A stretch of 27,548 nucleotides of DNA from positions 1 through 27,548 of the forward strand of contig JAEOSV010000040.1 of assembly GCA_016840185.1 (NCBI GenBank), in the 5' to 3' direction. A program made the position numbers and the translations under genes. Shown here in pieces: positions 15,426-24,541 of this stretch. The notes under the pieces were generated by a model. That model searched no databases. It worked only from the letters and a program-made list of their open reading frames with translations, and was not told where the DNA came from. Within the stretch, counting starts at the first letter, position 1, and each line of letters begins with the position of its first letter. This DNA is from Candidatus Hermodarchaeota archaeon. GTDB lineage: Archaea > Asgardarchaeota > Hermodarchaeia > Hermodarchaeales > Hermodarchaeaceae.

Positions 15426-17035
15426 TGACTGATGAAACACCAACAAAGGATGTCGCCACAGAGATGCAGCTGGCCGAAAAAGGCAGTGGCGGAATGACTG
15501 AATTCTTCAAGGGGCTCTATTATCAGTTCTTAGGATTTTTCAGATGGCCTAATCTTCGACGAGGGCTCATTCAAATCGGATGGGCAATTATGTCCATTAT
15601 ACTCGCGATATTTGCCACTTCTCTGATCATGCTTGCCACAGGATATAGCCCTTTAATTGCTTTTCAAACTCTCTTTTTCGGAGCACTTAACCGTGCAGAT
15701 CTCATTTTTTGGTATGCGACTCCACTCATCTTCACTGGTCTTGCGGTGGCTATTGCTTTTCAAGCGGGACTCTTCAATATCGGTGCTGAAGGTCAACTTT
15801 ACATGGGGTCAATGGCTGCAACTGTTGTGGGCTTCATGATTTTATTACCCCCAGTGATTCACCCATTTCTGGCACTATTAATTGGGTTTATTGTGGGCGG
15901 ATTATGGGCCCTCATTCCAGGTCTATTAAAAGCGTATCGGGGGGCTCATGAAGTAGTTACCACGATGATGATGACTTTCATTGCGGTATTATTCACTCAA
16001 TGGCTGGCGGCAGGGCCTCTTCAAGAACCAGGACAGGTTCAACCACAGGCACAAACTCCGCTCATCTTTGCTACTGCGGAGCTCGATAAACTCTTTGGTT
16101 CAAGTTTTCTGAATTTCGGGTTTATCATTGGTATTTTCGCCGTTATTGGTGTATGGATTCTTCTGAGGAATACCGTGCTCGGGTATGAAATGCGTGCAGT
16201 TGGAAAGAATGAGACAGCAGCCCAAGCTGCAGGTATTAATCCGAAGAAAATGATTGTGATTTCACTCTTTATAAGCGGCTGCCTTGCAGGCTTGGCCGGT
16301 GCTGTTGAAATTCTTGGATATTATCATCGTTTCAGAGATGGGTGGTCAGCGGGTTTAGGCTTTGATGGAATCACTGTTGCAGTTCTTGGGGCAAATAATC
16401 CCATTGGGGTTCTACTAGGGGCGATTTTCTTTGGATTTCTCCGTGCAGGTGCCATTCCAATGCAAACTATCGGAGGGGTTCCTGCTGAAATGGTAGATGT
16501 TATTCAAGGATTAGTTGTTCTTTTCGTAGCCGCTCCCAAAATCGTAATGTGGCTAGCAAGGAAGGGAATCAAATGGGCGAAATGGCTCGTAGAGGACCCA
16601 ATGAAAGCTTTGCCCATTTTCTTAGGTTCCATTTTTGCATTGATTGGTGGACTATTGAGTCTTGCTATTGGTGCAGCAATGGTTGGGGCCTTGGTCCAAG
16701 CTGGACTTATCGGAGATATCTTTACTCTAATACTCTCAGATCCATTCATCGCCATGTATGTTGGGGTAGCTAGCATCGCGGTGATAATTGGTATCTTATC
16801 CCTGTTCACATTCTATGGACTAATGATGACCCAGCGGTGGTCAGTGATCACTCTCATATCTGCTGCAATCATTTGGATAATCCTCGGGTATGTTACCACG
16901 GCTATGCTAGGTGGGACCTTGCTGATTCCACTCAGTGTCTTTGGTGTGCTAGGAATTATCTTTGCGATATGGAGTTTCATACTCCTATATCAAAAAGGTG
17001 TTATCTTCGTGGAGGTGAAGACTGATGCAAATTGA
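15422..17035 (+). CDS. ABC importer permease 1 with extra C-terminal membrane domain
   Basis: This 537-residue BPD_transp_2-family permease is of the nucleoside/BMP type. The conserved core covers residues 50-380: FNIGAEGQLYMGS (118-130), KAYRGAHEVVTTMMM (170-184), LGYEMRAVGKNETAAQAAGI (253-272) and GLGFDGITVAVLGANNPIG (311-329). Two additions are odd. There is a polar N-terminus of about 40 residues and a C-terminal stretch of about 155 residues (381-537) with four or five further helices; usual NupB/YufP-like permeases end near 350-370. It starts within the ATPase stop (ATGA overlap), with GGAG upstream, and overlaps the second permease by 11 bp, so the three are translationally coupled. 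Confidence 0.92.
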   Translation: MMTDETPTKDVATEMQLAEKGSGGMTEFFKGLYYQFLGFFRWPNLRRGLIQIGWAIMSIILAIFATSLIMLATGYSPLIAFQTLFFGALNRADLIFWYATPLIFTGLAVAIAFQAGLFNIGAEGQLYMGSMAATVVGFMILLPPVIHPFLALLIGFIVGGLWALIPGLLKAYRGAHEVVTTMMMTFIAVLFTQWLAAGPLQEPGQVQPQAQTPLIFATAELDKLFGSSFLNFGFIIGIFAVIGVWILLRNTVLGYEMRAVGKNETAAQAAGINPKKMIVISLFISGCLAGLAGAVEILGYYHRFRDGWSAGLGFDGITVAVLGANNPIGVLLGAIFFGFLRAGAIPMQTIGGVPAEMVDVIQGLVVLFVAAPKIVMWLARKGIKWAKWLVEDPMKALPIFLGSIFALIGGLLSLAIGAAMVGALVQAGLIGDIFTLILSDPFIAMYVGVASIAVIIGILSLFTFYGLMMTQRWSVITLISAAIIWIILGYVTTAMLGGTLLIPLSVFGVLGIIFAIWSFILLYQKGVIFVEVKTDAN

Positions 17036-17951
17036 CCCTGCGACACTAATTCTGTTCGGATGGATACTCAATTCTACATTGCAAGTGGGAACGCCATTGG
17101 TTCTTGCAGGACTTGGTGGTATGTTTTCGGAGCGCTCAGGTGTGGTAAACATTGCCCTTGAAGGTATCATGTTAATGGGTGCATTTGCAGCAGTGGCCGT
17201 GACTTACTTCACTGATAATCCCTGGTTAGGGGTTCTCGGTGCTGTTATAGCAGGTATCCTCTTGGCTTCAATCCATGCAATAGTAAGTGTCAAACTAAAA
17301 GGAAACCAAATTGTCAGTGGTACAGGAATTCTTCTCTTTGCTGCTGGATTCACAACGCTAATGCTTTTCGTGATTTGGGGATTACGCGGAGTTTCGCCCG
17401 GAGTTACTCCCCTACCAGAAATATACCTTCCAGGTATTGGTCATCTTTCGCCGCTTATTTTCATCATGTTCGCACTGGTCCCGATTTGCTGGTTTGTCCT
17501 CTATAGGACGCCATTTGGGCTGCGACTCCGTGCCGCAGGCGAGGATCCCAGTACGTTGGATACTGCTGGAATAAGTGTTGAACGATATCGGATTTATGGG
17601 GTACTCCTTAGTGGTGCTCTTGCTGCCATGGGTGGCGCTCAAATGTCGATTGGTTTTGGCTCCTGGTTTGGGAAAGGAATGACAAGTGGTGCTGGATTCA
17701 TTGCTCTCGCCGCAATGATCTTTGGAAACTGGAATCCCATAGGAATTCTCATCGCTGGACTGTTCTTCGGGTTCACCACCGGTCTGAACTATGCAATCCA
17801 AATTGCTCCCGGATGGGAGTGGCTCGTTGGTGCTGGGAACTTCATTCAGATGATTCCGTATGTTGCGGTTATCTTGGCCCTCGGTATTATCAGGCGGTCG
17901 ATACCACCGAAAGCGATAGGGGTGCCGTATATCAAAGAAAAGGAAGTATGA
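17025..17951 (+). CDS. ABC importer permease 2 (nucleoside type)
   Basis: This 308-residue second permease of the importer is typical of NupC/YufQ. Hallmarks are GGMFSERSGVVNIALEGIMLMGAF (30-53), SVKLKGNQIVSGTGI (about 88-102), FGLRLRAAGEDPSTLDTAGISVERYR (166-191) and GAGFIALAAMIFGNWNPIG (about 223-241). Eight to ten hydrophobic helices are visible. The ATG lies inside the end of permease 1, and GGAGGTGA (17011-17018) overlaps that gene's last codons. It heterodimerises with permease 1 to form the channel served by the BMP protein and the double ATPase. Length is normal. Confidence 0.94.
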   Translation: MQIDPATLILFGWILNSTLQVGTPLVLAGLGGMFSERSGVVNIALEGIMLMGAFAAVAVTYFTDNPWLGVLGAVIAGILLASIHAIVSVKLKGNQIVSGTGILLFAAGFTTLMLFVIWGLRGVSPGVTPLPEIYLPGIGHLSPLIFIMFALVPICWFVLYRTPFGLRLRAAGEDPSTLDTAGISVERYRIYGVLLSGALAAMGGAQMSIGFGSWFGKGMTSGAGFIALAAMIFGNWNPIGILIAGLFFGFTTGLNYAIQIAPGWEWLVGAGNFIQMIPYVAVILALGIIRRSIPPKAIGVPYIKEKEV

Positions 17952-18042
17952 GGTTTCGATAGGTTCAATGACACTTCGGTCTATCAAGAGAAACGTTTAA
18001 TCAGGTAGTTCGTAGGTATTAGACTAGCAGGAACGTGATATT

Positions 18043-18210
18043 TTGAGTTCAGATGATGTGTGTCAAGCGTGTGGGAAGATGGTGCAAACACCGATCAAGT
18101 GCTCGAATTGTAATGCCTCGTTTCATCGCGCTTGCGTGTTTAAGAAGAAGAAATACAAATGCACTGCATGTGGTCATGAATCAGATAAACACGAGCTTCG
18201 GTTTGGCTAA
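18043..18210 (+). CDS. RING/PHD-like zinc-binding mini-protein (55 aa)
   Basis: This 55-residue reading frame has paired ligands in the order Cys7-x2-Cys10, Cys20-x2-Cys23, His28-x2-Cys31, Cys40-x2-Cys43. This C4-HC-C2 order is that of cross-brace RING/PHD-type and prokaryotic RING (Prok-RING) domains, with sites Cys7/10+His28/Cys31 and Cys20/23+Cys40/43. The core reads CSNCNASFHRAC. The short domain fills almost the whole protein and ends HESDKHELRFG. Possible roles are ubiquitin-like ligase adaptor, or protein or nucleic-acid binding; none is shown. The start is a TTG with a degenerate SD (AGGAACGTGAT) and a TATA-like GTTTAATC near 17993-18000. It converges on an unknown gene 27 bp away. 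Confidence 0.78.
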   Translation: MSSDDVCQACGKMVQTPIKCSNCNASFHRACVFKKKKYKCTACGHESDKHELRFG

Positions 18211-18237
18211 ACCCAATCAAGACGGATTGATTACTTC

Positions 18238-18720
18238 CTAGAGATTCTTCAATTTCTTTGCAGCTTCTTGCATGAAATCAGGAGAACCTTTCATACGACC
18301 CGTCGAGAGAACCATGGCCCGATAATTCCCAAATTGGTCAGGTTCAATATCGATTTTTTGACACACCTCTTGAACAAAACTCTCCATATCTCCTGTGTAT
18401 TCCGTGTCGAGAACCGCTTTGGCAAATGATTTCTGACTCGGAGCAATTTTTCGTTCCTTTTGGGGTTCACCAAAACATGCAGTTACAGCTGTCAACTGCT
18501 CTTCGTTTGAGACTCGAAGAAACACATCGACTTTCATAACCCCCCGATCTGTTGTGCTTGTGGTTAATTGAGCTGAAAACGTGCGATCTTCAGACCGTGC
18601 AGTTAATCCGCCACCCATGTCTGCTTCTCGAGGTTCTATGCCCAATCGGTCACACACGCATTTGAATGCCTTTTGAGCCGGTGGAACGGTGGTAAATTCA
18701 TATATTAGCTCTTTTCGCAT
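18238..18720 (-). CDS. Conserved-looking soluble protein of unknown function (160 aa)
   Basis: This 160-residue protein begins MRKELIYEFTTVPPAQKAFK and has no membrane segment or signal. It appears mixed alpha/beta, with a strand-rich first half (LTARSEDRTFSAQLTTS, GVMKVDVFLRV) and a helical second half (MESFVQEVCQKIDIEPDQF, DFMQEAAKKLKNL). I do not recognise a family or catalytic motif. AGGTG about six bases before the ATG at 18720 supports that start over the GTG at 18729, which overlaps the SD. A TATA-like TTTTATTAAG (minus strand, near 18770) precedes it. It is convergent with the RING-like gene and divergent from the phospholipase D-family gene. Confidence 0.75.
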   Translation of the reverse strand: MRKELIYEFTTVPPAQKAFKCVCDRLGIEPREADMGGGLTARSEDRTFSAQLTTSTTDRGVMKVDVFLRVSNEEQLTAVTACFGEPQKERKIAPSQKSFAKAVLDTEYTGDMESFVQEVCQKIDIEPDQFGNYRAMVLSTGRMKGSPDFMQEAAKKLKNL

Positions 18721-18870
18721 GAGACACACCTTTCTTGAATATACTGGGAATCACTGAGGACGAGGATTCTTAATAAAATATCGTGTTCTTTTCATGAAAG
18801 AAACCATTCAGGAACAAATCTGATTTTCGATTCTATCCGTTTTAGTCGGCTCCTAGTTAAAGCACAAGCC

Positions 18871-18886
18871 TATATAGCTAAATACT
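18871..18886 (+). promoter_or_regulatory. TATA-like region of the phospholipase D-family gene
   Basis: Two overlapping candidates, TATATAG (18871-18877) and GCTAAATAC (18878-18886), lie 46-62 nt before the ATG at 18932. Confidence 0.45.
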
Positions 18887-18931
18887 CAGAGACTCGTAGA
18901 ACCTACAAATTAACTCTAAGGAGTATTGTCT

Positions 18932-20251
18932 ATGCGGCGAACACTCGTCCAACAATTTATGATTTTCTTATTAGTCGGGTTCATGGCCCTAGCCTTCCTA
19001 GCACCCGCAACCAACACAACATACAACGTGACAGCTCAGCCTCCTGCCCTAGACACACCCGCGTCCACGTACTCGGGTGCCGCAACCGTGACGTGTTTCA
19101 CGTCACCGGACTCTAGCGATGCCGTGGTCAGGGACCTGTTGCAAAACACTGAGAATGAAATGCAAATCATGGTCTATGCCTTTACCAACTGGTTTCTCAT
19201 CGATGAAATCCATCAGGCTTTAGCCCGAAACGGAACTATGGAAATCACCATTATCGTTTCGTGGAAATGGGCATCCTATCCCGAACGTGATCTCACCTAT
19301 GGTGCATTTTATAACCTCTCCCAGAACGCAGCGTTCAATAACAATCTCTTCCTTTACTTCTCTGAAGCCACTTATCTTGAATTTTCTCATGCTAAATACA
19401 TGATATTTGACCAAGAAGTTGTCGTGGTTCAAAGTGCCAACTGGGCAAAATCTGGCATTCCCCCCGCTCCCAGTGATGGAAACCGAGAATGGGGTGTTGT
19501 CATTGAACAACCTGATGTAGTCGACTACTTCTATGATTCATTTGTCCACGACTTGAACCTCGACAATGTCGAACCGTATGTCCCCCACATCGACGATTTT
19601 GAAGATTTCAGCGAAAATATCTCCACAGGACCATACCCACATCCTTTCGATAACCAAACCTTCAGTGGCACCATGAGCATCCAATGTGTACTCTCTCCAG
19701 ACAATGACGTTGCAACAATAACTGCACTCATTGACTCAGCGACTTCAACACTCATGGTTCAACAAATGTATTCGAAACTCGAATGGGATGGGAATCCTAA
19801 CCAGTTCAATGACGCAATCGTCGCTGCCGCCGCCCGTGGGGTGGACTGCAAAGTGATGTTAGATAACCGAAGTGCAGGGATGCAGGAAGTAGCTGAAATG
19901 CTCCTTGCAAACGGTGTCGATGTCCGATTCACTAATCAAACCTACTTCACATGGACTCATAACAAAGGAGTCATCGTCGACGGCCAGAAAGTCCTCGTAT
20001 CCAGCATCAACTGGAGTTATGAATCCACCCACGAAAACCGCGAAGCTGGAGTTATCATCACTCATTCAGGGGTTGCAAACTATTTCACCCAGATTTTCAA
20101 CTGGGACTGGAATGTCGGCGTGTCAATCACACCACCCACTCCTCCTCCACCCCCAGAACCAATTCCCCTTGAATACATCATCATTGGCGTAGTAGTATTT
20201 ATTGTCGTGGCTATTGCTGGATGGGTGTATAATCGATACATCAAAAAGTGA
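18932..20251 (+). CDS. Secreted, membrane-anchored phospholipase D-family protein
   Basis: This 439-residue protein has an N-terminal signal or anchor (residues 8-27), two PLD domains and a C-terminal anchor. The HKD motifs are His153-x-Lys155-x4-Asp160 with Asn170 (HAKYMIFD, SANW) and His343-x-Lys345-x4-Asp350 with Asn360 (HNKGVIVD, SINW), each followed by NREWG or NREAG. A proline linker (PPTPPPPPEP, 401-410) leads to a transmembrane helix (415-433) and a short basic end, so the enzyme faces outside. The family cleaves phosphodiesters in lipids or nucleic acids; the substrate is not evident. AAGGAG lies eight bases before the ATG at 18932; the in-frame TTG at 18926 is too close to it. Confidence 0.9.
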   Translation: MRRTLVQQFMIFLLVGFMALAFLAPATNTTYNVTAQPPALDTPASTYSGAATVTCFTSPDSSDAVVRDLLQNTENEMQIMVYAFTNWFLIDEIHQALARNGTMEITIIVSWKWASYPERDLTYGAFYNLSQNAAFNNNLFLYFSEATYLEFSHAKYMIFDQEVVVVQSANWAKSGIPPAPSDGNREWGVVIEQPDVVDYFYDSFVHDLNLDNVEPYVPHIDDFEDFSENISTGPYPHPFDNQTFSGTMSIQCVLSPDNDVATITALIDSATSTLMVQQMYSKLEWDGNPNQFNDAIVAAAARGVDCKVMLDNRSAGMQEVAEMLLANGVDVRFTNQTYFTWTHNKGVIVDGQKVLVSSINWSYESTHENREAGVIITHSGVANYFTQIFNWDWNVGVSITPPTPPPPPEPIPLEYIIIGVVVFIVVAIAGWVYNRYIKK

Positions 20252-20275
20252 TCCAATCATCGTACAAACGTCTAA

Positions 20276-20325
20276 GGAGAGGTGCCCCCAGCGGATGGGC
20301 CTCCTCTCCTCAAACCTTCTTTTGA
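20276..20325 (+). terminator. Strong hairpin terminator between convergent genes
   Basis: GGAGAGG (20276-20282) pairs with CCTCTCC (20303-20309), and the inner GCCC (20284-20287) pairs with GGGC (20297-20300), giving 11 pairs with a small internal loop. A second hairpin, TCAAA...TTTGA (20310-20325), follows. Symmetry lets it serve both the PLD-family gene and the opposing 83-aa gene. Confidence 0.6.
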
Positions 20326-20344
20326 GCAATGGTTGAAGCATTAC

Positions 20345-20596
20345 CTAGTCATAAAACGGGATATCCCCGCTCAGAAATCTGTAGACAAAACGCTTCACGG
20401 CGGCTTCTCCTTCGTCAGTGGGACCTGCACGCCAATGAAGGCGACAAACATAATCTAATAATGGTCGGAGCCGTTGCACTTGGCTGGCTCGAAGAATGGC
20501 AGCATGTTGCATCGGATTACGATGGGGTTGCAGTTCAATGAGCACTTCCCACAGTATTCGATCCGAATCTGCTTGAGGTTGCATTAGTTGTTCCAT
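20345..20596 (-). CDS. Short helical protein of unknown function (83 aa)
   Basis: This 83-residue, apparently all-helical soluble protein begins MEQLMQPQADSDRILWEVL and ends FVYRFLSGDIPFYD. It contains an internal run of amphipathic helices (HAAILRASQVQRLRPLLDYVCRL). I recognise no family. A strong SD (GAGGAGG, 20607-20613 on the opposite strand) ten bases before the ATG at 20596 makes it credible and argues against the overlapping plus-strand frame, which has none. It stands alone, convergent with the PLD-family gene and divergent from the membrane gene at 20779. Confidence 0.65.
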   Translation of the reverse strand: MEQLMQPQADSDRILWEVLIELQPHRNPMQHAAILRASQVQRLRPLLDYVCRLHWRAGPTDEGEAAVKRFVYRFLSGDIPFYD

Positions 20597-20778
20597 GTTC
20601 GTTAAACCTCCTCAAAGAAAGAAATCTACACGTAGCTACAAAAAGGCAGAGAGGGGTTCGGATAAGTAAAGACGCACGATTTACTTCCATTGGGTGAATT
20701 AGACGTGAAACGGAAACAGGGCTATTTGAAAAGACATATCAATCATGACGATAAGACTAAGTGGTGAGGGAAGCGTCA

Positions 20779-21459
20779 ATGGATGAATCTGTTGGTCACG
20801 AAATCAGCGATATTAGTCGCTGGTGGTCGTTATGCCTCCTTATTCTTCCGATTTCCATATTTCTCATCATCTGGGTGGCATCGACTTGGCCTTTTGGATT
20901 TGGAGGCATTTGGTTTATTATAATCCTAATTGTCTGTTCAGGGATTATCGTCATTCCCTTACTTGTCGATCATGAATATCGGGTCCGAGTCATCCAGCGA
21001 ATCCGAGGAACTCCCTCGTCTCATGATTTTCTTCATATCCCGGAAGAAACAGATTGGAGTGATCCCTCGGCGATACAAGTGTGGCCAATTATCCGCTCCG
21101 TAGAAGGAGAGCCAGTTTCGAGTCGTTCACATGTTCAGTTCTATGAATCGCGTCTCCTCTCAATTCCTGTCATTGAACAAAAATTACCAGAGCTGGAAGA
21201 AGCCATCAATGAACTCGATGCACAAGTAGAAACCTATCTGATTGCAAAGGAATCTCGCCGTCCGAATAGAGAACAACTTATGATTGAACGGAGCGCAGCC
21301 AACCAACTCCTAACATCCTTGTTGATTCAACGAGGTAAAAAAACTGTGACTCCTCAATTCTACCGACGCAAACGACGTTGGCTCCTTCGAACGATTGAGC
21401 AAATCGATATTGCACTCGGAGAAACGAAGACAAGGACTCCTACTAAGTTACCCGGGTAA
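20779..21459 (+). CDS. Two-helix membrane protein with SHOCT-like C-terminal segment
   Basis: This 226-residue protein has two transmembrane helices (about 15-35 and 41-63), then a soluble cytoplasmic part. That part contains a predicted coiled region (LPELEEAINELDAQVETYLIA) and a C-terminal motif VTPQFYRRKRRWLLRTIEQ that resembles SHOCT-type short C-terminal domains. The protein encoded from 24900 has the same plan (VSKAFYERKRDQLLERL), so the two look related and bracket the mannosidase. The ATG at 20779 follows GGTGAGG by nine bases; an in-frame GTG at 20761 precedes that site. Function is unknown. Confidence 0.72.
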   Translation: MDESVGHEISDISRWWSLCLLILPISIFLIIWVASTWPFGFGGIWFIIILIVCSGIIVIPLLVDHEYRVRVIQRIRGTPSSHDFLHIPEETDWSDPSAIQVWPIIRSVEGEPVSSRSHVQFYESRLLSIPVIEQKLPELEEAINELDAQVETYLIAKESRRPNREQLMIERSAANQLLTSLLIQRGKKTVTPQFYRRKRRWLLRTIEQIDIALGETKTRTPTKLPG

Positions 21460-21471
21460 CGAACATCACAA

Positions 21472-21480
21472 GAGTATAAG
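21472..21480 (+). promoter_or_regulatory. TATA-like box of the mannosidase gene
   Basis: AGTATAAGT lies about 55 nt before the GTG at 21531, leaving a leader of about 28 nt that contains AGGTG. A second AT-rich stretch at 21502-21510 is closer to the start and less compatible with the SD site. Confidence 0.35.
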
Positions 21481-21530
21481 TCACTAAACGGTCAACTCTA
21501 TCATTATTAAAATCGAGTAGGTGTTCTTCG

Positions 21531-24473
21531 GTGCCACCACTCCGAAAAGTAATCATTGTCAGTCATACCCATTGGGACCGCGAATGGTATCTTCCCTTTG
21601 AGGACTTTCGTTGGTTGCTTGTAAAGACCTTAGACCAACTTATCGACCTGATGGAATCAAATCCCAAATATGCATGGTTTAATCTCGATGGTCAAACCAT
21701 TATCTTGGACGATTACTTAGAACTGCGACCCGAAAACCGTCAACGCCTCAAGCAGTTAATTGCACAAGGTCGATTGCAAATTGGTCCCTGGTATGTCCTT
21801 GCCGATGAATTCTTAGTAAGTGGAGAATCACTCGTGCGAAATCTCATCTATGGTCAACAGGTAGCCAACGAGTTTGGTGAGGTAATGGCAATTGGATACG
21901 TGCCCGATGCTTTTGGGCATGTCGCCCAGCTTCCGCAGATTCTCCGGGGTTTTGACATTCATTCCAGCATTTGGTGGCGGGGACTCGAAGATCATGGAAA
22001 AGCCCTTCCAACTGAGCTCCGATGGCGAGCTCCGGATGGCTCTGAAGTCCTCTTGGTACATTTACGGTCTAGTTACTCCCCAGCGGCAAACCTACCGAAT
22101 TCAGTGGATGCAGCGTTAGCCCAAATCTTGATGCCTTTGAACATGCTTTCCTTACGTGGGACAAGTTCGGCAGCACTCTTAATGAATGGTAGTGACCACC
22201 TTCCTCCACAACCCTTCTTACCCGATCTGCTTCACGCGCTCAATCAACGTCTCCAATCAGAAGATATTCTACAAGGGCAGTCAGTTTCCCAATTATTAGG
22301 AGAATTTGGCAAAAGTCCTACAGACAAACAAGTTACTGGTATGGATGAGTTGAGCCCCTTTATTGACCAATTGTTCGCCGATTTCATCACTGAGTTGCAT
22401 GGTGCGACCTTCCACCATGGCACGTTCCAAGACTACATCGATATCATCCGAAAGGAAGTCAATATAGCCGAATTGCCCGTGATTGAGGGGGAGCAACATG
22501 CCAGTAAATACATCCCCATTCTTCCAGGAGTTTTTTCATCACGTCTTTACCTAAAACAAAGTAATTTTGCCACCCAGCAACTCCTTGAACGCTGGGTCGA
22601 ACCCTTTGCCACCATTGCTTGGTGGCTAAAAGCCCCATATCCAACAATCCCTCTTCGACATGCATGGAAACTGCTCCTCCAAAATCACCCCCACGACTCG
22701 ATATGTGGCTGCAGTGTCGATACAACTCACGCAGATATGGACCGCCGCTTCGTCTGGAGCCAACAACTTGGTAACCAGCTACTCAGCGAAGCCATCCACT
22801 ACATCAACCAACGCGCCTCCTCTCAACCCCCGGCGAACGTTCCAGAACAACCCTTAGCGGTTTTCCGCGTCTTTAATCCGCATCCATGGAACGCCACAGA
22901 AGTTGTCCGAACACTGCTTGAACTTCCGGCACCCCATACTTCAAAATCACCTCTAGCCTTGTATAATGACCAAGGTGAATCCATCCCATTTCAATTAACG
23001 AAAAGAAAAGACGTCGATCCAGCTATCTCATCTATAATACCGATTCATTCACTCCCTCATGTATACACTGGGGAACGACATTTTCCAGATGAAAAACTGC
23101 AAATCTTGGTCACCTTTATCGCTTCAGTAGTTCCCGGATTAGGCTACTCAACATTCTATCTCGCACAACACAAGACGGATTCTCCAACACTGTCTGAATC
23201 TCCAGTAGCTGTCAAACGAGGTAAAACCGGATACGTAGTTGAAAACCCGTTCATCAAAGTACAGGTATCCGCCCAAGACGGCTCGTTGAATGTACATCAC
23301 AAACCAACAACCAAGGAGTATTCTCAACTTCTGGTATTCGAAGATACGGGGGATATTGGCGACGAATACAACTACTGCCCCCTACAACAGGATACACGAA
23401 TCACGACTATAGACCAAGCGAAAGCGAAGATTCGGATCATAGAAGAAGGACCTGTCACCGTCACACTTGCAATTACTACACAACTTACCGTTCCAAAAAA
23501 GGCCCAAAAGACTCGTCAAAGCCGTAGTACACAAAAAACAACGATTCCATTTCGAACCCTAATCACTGTTAATGCATCTTCACCTCGTATCGATGTTCAA
23601 ACCACCTTCACCAATGCGGCTGAAGACCATCGCATTCGTGTTCTCTTTCCCACAAACCTCGACTCAAATTCAGCCTGGGGAGACACCCCATTCCACGTCA
23701 CCGAACGACCACTAGAACCCGCACCCCAAGAATGGGAAGCACAACTGTACCCCATGATGATGGACTACTACCTCACCTCAATGCTCAACCAACCCAACGT
23801 CCCAGGCAAACCCATGGGCTGGTACGAAGACTCCACCACCACCCACGCCCTCCAAACCTTCGTCGACGTCAACGACGGTGCTCAAGGCTTACTGATTGCC
23901 ACCAGAGGACTCCCCGAATACGAAGTGCTCACTGATGCGAAACGCACAATCGCTTTAACACTCCTCCGCTCTGTAGGGTGGCTCTCCCGAGAAGATCTCA
24001 CCACCCGGAGAGGGCATGCAGGCCCAGGGCTTCCCACACCGGGCGCACAATGCTTAGGAGAACAGATCACTCACTATTCAATCATTCCGCATAGTGAATC
24101 ATGGAAAAATCCAACCACACTAAAGTATACCCGCCAATTCATCACTCCGCTCAAAGCCATCCAAATCACAGAAACCAAAAAAGCCCAGCTTTCTTCATCA
24201 CAGGGCTTTCTTACACTTAGTCCATCAAACTGCGCTTTTAGTTGCCTGAAGAAAGCAGAAGATACTGACTCGACAATTCTCCGCATGTTTGAAATCAGTG
24301 GCCAACCATCCAAAGTTGTCATTAACACAAAAATTCCCATAAAACGTGCCAGTTTTGTAAACTTGGCTGAGAAACAAATACACACACCATCAGTTAACGT
24401 CTCCTCACCAACGCAGTTAGTAATTCGGCTTTCATCTTATCAAATACAATCTCTTCAAATCAAACTCCGATGA
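21531..24473 (+). CDS. Glycoside hydrolase family 38 alpha-mannosidase
   Basis: This 980-residue GH38 enzyme removes alpha-linked mannose with retention and uses a Zn2+ ion. The N-terminal catalytic barrel begins VIIVSHTHWDREWYLPFEDF, with probable zinc ligands His14 and Asp16. The nucleophile is Asp126 in GYVPDAFGH, and the later ligand region is NHPHDSICG (385-393). The middle helical domain and the long beta-rich C-terminal half (about 430-980) match full-length GH38 proteins. No signal peptide is seen, so it should act in the cytosol. The MngB-like group also cleaves mannosylglycerate; a glycan or a compatible solute could be the substrate. GTG start with AGGTG seven bases upstream. Confidence 0.94.
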   Translation: MPPLRKVIIVSHTHWDREWYLPFEDFRWLLVKTLDQLIDLMESNPKYAWFNLDGQTIILDDYLELRPENRQRLKQLIAQGRLQIGPWYVLADEFLVSGESLVRNLIYGQQVANEFGEVMAIGYVPDAFGHVAQLPQILRGFDIHSSIWWRGLEDHGKALPTELRWRAPDGSEVLLVHLRSSYSPAANLPNSVDAALAQILMPLNMLSLRGTSSAALLMNGSDHLPPQPFLPDLLHALNQRLQSEDILQGQSVSQLLGEFGKSPTDKQVTGMDELSPFIDQLFADFITELHGATFHHGTFQDYIDIIRKEVNIAELPVIEGEQHASKYIPILPGVFSSRLYLKQSNFATQQLLERWVEPFATIAWWLKAPYPTIPLRHAWKLLLQNHPHDSICGCSVDTTHADMDRRFVWSQQLGNQLLSEAIHYINQRASSQPPANVPEQPLAVFRVFNPHPWNATEVVRTLLELPAPHTSKSPLALYNDQGESIPFQLTKRKDVDPAISSIIPIHSLPHVYTGERHFPDEKLQILVTFIASVVPGLGYSTFYLAQHKTDSPTLSESPVAVKRGKTGYVVENPFIKVQVSAQDGSLNVHHKPTTKEYSQLLVFEDTGDIGDEYNYCPLQQDTRITTIDQAKAKIRIIEEGPVTVTLAITTQLTVPKKAQKTRQSRSTQKTTIPFRTLITVNASSPRIDVQTTFTNAAEDHRIRVLFPTNLDSNSAWGDTPFHVTERPLEPAPQEWEAQLYPMMMDYYLTSMLNQPNVPGKPMGWYEDSTTTHALQTFVDVNDGAQGLLIATRGLPEYEVLTDAKRTIALTLLRSVGWLSREDLTTRRGHAGPGLPTPGAQCLGEQITHYSIIPHSESWKNPTTLKYTRQFITPLKAIQITETKKAQLSSSQGFLTLSPSNCAFSCLKKAEDTDSTILRMFEISGQPSKVVINTKIPIKRASFVNLAEKQIHTPSVNVSSPTQLVIRLSSYQIQSLQIKLR

Positions 24474-24541
24474 TGTCCTAACGCCGAAAACCCAAAGAAT
24501 AAAAATGGCGCTTGCTAATTTCTAGATGGAGGTGGAAAGTT

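Noticed and set aside
17412..17987. 191-aa minus-strand frame
   Set aside because: Antisense to permease 2; no family features.
18053..18241. 62-aa plus-strand frame (MMCVKRVGRW...)
   Set aside because: It is the shifted frame of the zinc-binding gene at 18043-18210, whose paired Cys/His pattern is far more convincing.
20329..20541. 70-aa plus-strand frame
   Set aside because: Overlaps the minus-strand 83-aa gene, which has a GAGGAGG site; this one has no SD or promoter and starts beside the terminator.
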